8,094 bases of DNA, taken from assembly GCA_947306845.1 (NCBI GenBank), contig CAMZHP010000141.1:1-8094 (forward strand), written 5' to 3'. This document shows positions 6,640 through 8,094 of the stretch, one piece after another; positions within the stretch are counted from its first letter, which is position 1; every line of letters starts with the position of its first letter. The notes below the pieces were generated by a model. It did no database searches. It was not told the DNA's origin and was given only the letters and a program-made list of their open reading frames with translations. Source of the stretch: an uncultured Prevotellaceae bacterium. Its GTDB lineage: Bacteria > Bacteroidota > Bacteroidia > Bacteroidales > Bacteroidaceae. The position numbers were made by a program, and so were the translations under genes.

Positions 6640-6822
6640 TCAGTGTTTGGGAGCGAGAAGCCACAGCAGGATATAGGCGAGCAAGCCGCAGCCGTAGCCG
6701 AAGAACAAGATGATGAAAACGATGCGGACAATCAATGAGTCAATGCCGAAATACTCGGCCAGTCCACCGCATACACCGCCTAACTTCTTATCGGTCTCTG
6801 ATAAATAAAATCTCTTTTCCAT
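6640..6822 (-). CDS. Small PspC-domain membrane protein
   Basis: The 60-residue product is nearly all PspC domain: KRFYLSETDKKLGGVCGGLAEYFGID at the N-terminus (LGGVCGGLAEYFGID is the family hallmark) followed by a hydrophobic segment at about 29-57 that should form one transmembrane helix or hairpin, ending LLAPKH. E. coli PspC is about twice as long and also acts in the phage-shock response; stand-alone minimal PspC domains are common in Bacteroidetes and their role is not established. It lies between argG and argC on the same strand, 7 bases before argC, so it is probably co-transcribed with them. The leader is A-rich (ending CAAAATAT before the ATG). Why a membrane-stress-type protein sits in an arginine operon is unclear. 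Confidence 0.9.
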   Translation of the reverse strand: MEKRFYLSETDKKLGGVCGGLAEYFGIDSLIVRIVFIILFFGYGCGLLAYILLWLLAPKH

Positions 6823-6829
6823 ATATTTT

Positions 6830-6864
6830 GTTTTGAGTTTTGAGAGTTGAGTTTTGAGAGTTGA
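6830..6864. repeat. Tandem 14-base repeat upstream of pspC
   Basis: Two exact copies of GTTTTGAGAGTTGA lie at 6837-6850 and 6851-6864, preceded by a partial copy GTTTTGA at 6830-6836. On the coding strand this reads as CTCAAAAC-type units ending eight bases before the pspC ATG. Similar AT-rich tandem units are frequent in Bacteroidetes intergenic DNA in my experience of such genomes, but no search was made. Function unknown. Confidence 0.85.
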
Positions 6865-6884
6865 GAATGAAGCTGTTTTGTAAA

Positions 6885-6903
6885 GTTGCGTCGGAAACGC
6901 AAC
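6885..6903. other. Perfect 7-base inverted repeat (hairpin) between argG and pspC
   Basis: GTTGCGT at 6885-6891 and ACGCAAC at 6897-6903 are exact complements around a 5-base spacer (CGGAA on the plus strand, TTCCG on the coding strand). The stem could extend by a G-T wobble and an A-T pair. On the coding strand it is followed by TTTACAAAAC, which lacks a good run of T, so it is a poor intrinsic terminator. It could be an RNA processing or partial-attenuation site after argG, or a dispersed REP-like element. Confidence 0.6.
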
Positions 6904-6933
6904 CTACGGAGAAATGGAAAATCTTCAATCTTT

Positions 6934-6960
6934 AATTTTCAATTTTCAATTTTCAATTTT
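6934..6960. repeat. Tandem 7-base AATTTTC repeat just after argG
   Basis: AATTTTC occurs in three exact consecutive copies (6934-6940, 6941-6947, 6948-6954), followed by AATTTT. On the coding strand it is a GAAAATT series beginning a few bases after the argG stop at 6962-6964. It is AT-only apart from one C per unit, in contrast to the GC-richer genes on either side. Confidence 0.85.
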
Positions 6961-6961
6961 T

Positions 6962-8094
6962 TTATCTTTCTTCTTTATCGTGGATGCCGTAATAGACACG
7001 GAGTGGGGTAGAGGTGACCTTGATGAATCCCTTGGCCTCATCGGCGGTCCAGCCAGTTTGTGTCTCACCGTATTCACCAAGCTTCGAGCGGGTGAGGTCG
7101 TTGGGTGAGTCGATGCCGACGGTGTCGAATCCATAGGGGCGCAGCCGGAGGATGGCGGTGCCGGTCACATGGCGCTGGCTGCTGGTAAGCATGGCCTCGA
7201 TGTCGGGCATGACAGGCTCCAGATACTGGCTCTCGTGCAGGAACATGCCATACCAGTTGGCCACCTGGTCTTTCCAGTATTGCTGCCACTTGCTCAGGGT
7301 CGATTTCTCCAGGAGACGGTGTGCCTCAATAATGAGCTTGGGGGCAGCGGCCTCGAAGCCTACGCGGCCCTTGATGCCGATGATGGTGTCGCCCACGTTG
7401 CAGTCGCGGCCAATGGCGTAGGAGGCTCCGATTTCCTCTATCTTCTGGATGGCTTTCACAGGATTATCGAACTTCTCATCGTTGACACCTACGATTTCGC
7501 CTTTCTCGAACTGTATCTTCAGAAGGGCGTTTGGTGCTTTGGCTGTGACATGTTTCAGGTAGGCTTCTTCGGGCAGTCCCTGTGTGGGGTCAAGCAGTTC
7601 GCCTCCGCAGATGCTGGTGCCCCAGATACCCACATTGTAGGAATATTTCAGTTTGGTGAAATCGGCGAAGAATCCATGCTCGTTGAGATAGTCCACCTCT
7701 TCCTGACGGGTAAGTTTCTGGTCACGGGTGAGGGTGATGATTTCCACACCGGGAGCCATCACGAGGAAGGTCATGTCGAAGCGTATCTGGTCATTGCCGG
7801 CACCTGTCGAACCGTGTGCGATGGCATCAGCGCCTATCTCACGGGCATAGCGGGCGATGGCGAGAGCTTGGAAAATGCGTTCCGATGACACGGAGATAGG
7901 GTAGCAGTTGTTGCGGAGCACATTGCCGAAAATCATGTATTTCAGCGACTTCTCATAATACTCCTGCATCACGTCGAGAGTGACGTATGCCTTGGCTCCG
8001 AGGCGGTAGGCGTTTTCCTCATTCTTCTTCAGTTGCTCTTCGCTGAATCCGCCGGTGTTGGCGCAGGCAGCATATACTTCGTTTCCTTCATTGG
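6962..8094 (-). CDS. argG: Argininosuccinate synthase, lacking its N-terminus at the window edge
   Basis: ArgG condenses citrulline and aspartate with ATP to argininosuccinate, the penultimate step of arginine synthesis. The frame is open from the right edge to the TAA at 6962-6964, giving 376 residues. Roughly 25 N-terminal residues, including the ATP-binding AFSGGLDTS motif, should lie beyond the edge. Visible family features are ANTGGFS near the visible start, GNVLRNNCYPISVSSER, and GADAIAHGSTGAGNDQIRFD (ATP, citrulline and aspartate contacts), then GIKGRVGFEAA and the C-terminal oligomerisation helix. An internal GTG/ATG at about 7969-7972 is not the start because the ArgG reading continues upstream of it. 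It is the most promoter-proximal gene seen; the operon promoter is outside. A 139-base repeat-rich gap separates it from pspC. Confidence 0.96.
   Translation of the reverse strand, partial: NEGNEVYAACANTGGFSEEQLKKNEENAYRLGAKAYVTLDVMQEYYEKSLKYMIFGNVLRNNCYPISVSSERIFQALAIARYAREIGADAIAHGSTGAGNDQIRFDMTFLVMAPGVEIITLTRDQKLTRQEEVDYLNEHGFFADFTKLKYSYNVGIWGTSICGGELLDPTQGLPEEAYLKHVTAKAPNALLKIQFEKGEIVGVNDEKFDNPVKAIQKIEEIGASYAIGRDCNVGDTIIGIKGRVGFEAAAPKLIIEAHRLLEKSTLSKWQQYWKDQVANWYGMFLHESQYLEPVMPDIEAMLTSSQRHVTGTAILRLRPYGFDTVGIDSPNDLTRSKLGEYGETQTGWTADEAKGFIKVTSTPLRVYYGIHDKEER

Noticed and set aside
6111..6713. A 200-codon plus-strand open frame opposite argC and pspC.
   Set aside because: It crosses two real genes on the other strand and ends in low-complexity Arg/Ser; no family resemblance.
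6633..6731. An upstream ATG that would extend ArgC by 33 residues.
   Set aside because: The extension is Ser/Cys/Ala low complexity, overlaps pspC in another frame, and the conserved ArgC N-terminus begins exactly at the internal ATG at 6632.
6885..6903. Intrinsic terminator after argG.
   Set aside because: The stem is good but the coding-strand bases after it (TTTACAAAAC) lack a T run, so it was listed only as a hairpin.
7169..7888. A 239-codon plus-strand open frame opposite argG.
   Set aside because: Antisense shadow of a conserved argG frame with no domain or initiation signal that I can see.

Overview
The window is one continuous minus-strand gene cluster for arginine and proline biosynthesis, read from the right edge to the left. 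It probably comes from a member of the Bacteroidales, perhaps Prevotellaceae. The case for this is the protein families (ArgG with an IAHGSTGAGNDQ motif, ProC with SCGIAYAMRYIRA, short ArgD and ArgC), A-rich leaders without Shine-Dalgarno sequences, and AT-rich intergenic DNA made of short tandem repeats between GC-richer genes. The genus is an inference from style; no search was run.

In transcription order the genes are: argG (N-terminus outside the window), a 60-residue PspC-domain membrane protein, argC, argD, proC, an XRE-cupin regulator, an ACSM-like acyl-CoA synthetase (AMP-forming), proB and proA (C-terminus outside the window). No plus-strand gene is supported. No stretch over 300 bases lacks a gene; the longest gap is 139 bases.

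ProB, ProA and ProC make the full glutamate-to-proline route. ArgC and ArgD carry out the chemically parallel steps on N-acylated intermediates, and ArgG acts late, after carbamoylation. The N-acyl-glutamate kinase (ArgB), the acyl-transfer and deacylation enzymes, the transcarbamylase and ArgH are not in the window. In Bacteroides the transcarbamylase is known to use N-succinylornithine, so ArgC and ArgD here may work on succinylated rather than acetylated compounds. The XRE-cupin and ligase pair is the non-canonical cargo; its substrate and signal cannot be read from sequence.

The junctions are of two kinds. Tight ones are argD/proC and ligase/proB (both 4-base ATGA overlaps), pspC/argC (7 bases) and argC/argD (10 bases); proC to the regulator is 40 bases. 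The three long gaps (argG-pspC 139, regulator-ligase 99, proB-proA 108) are each filled with short tandem repeats. Two hold 9-10-base repeats centred on the self-complementary tetramer CTAG (11 and 7 copies). Both end in the same 15-base sequence shortly before the start codon of the next gene. I see only one CTAG in the window outside these arrays. These arrays are the most interesting signal here. I found no phage, IS element, CRISPR array, tRNA or rRNA.
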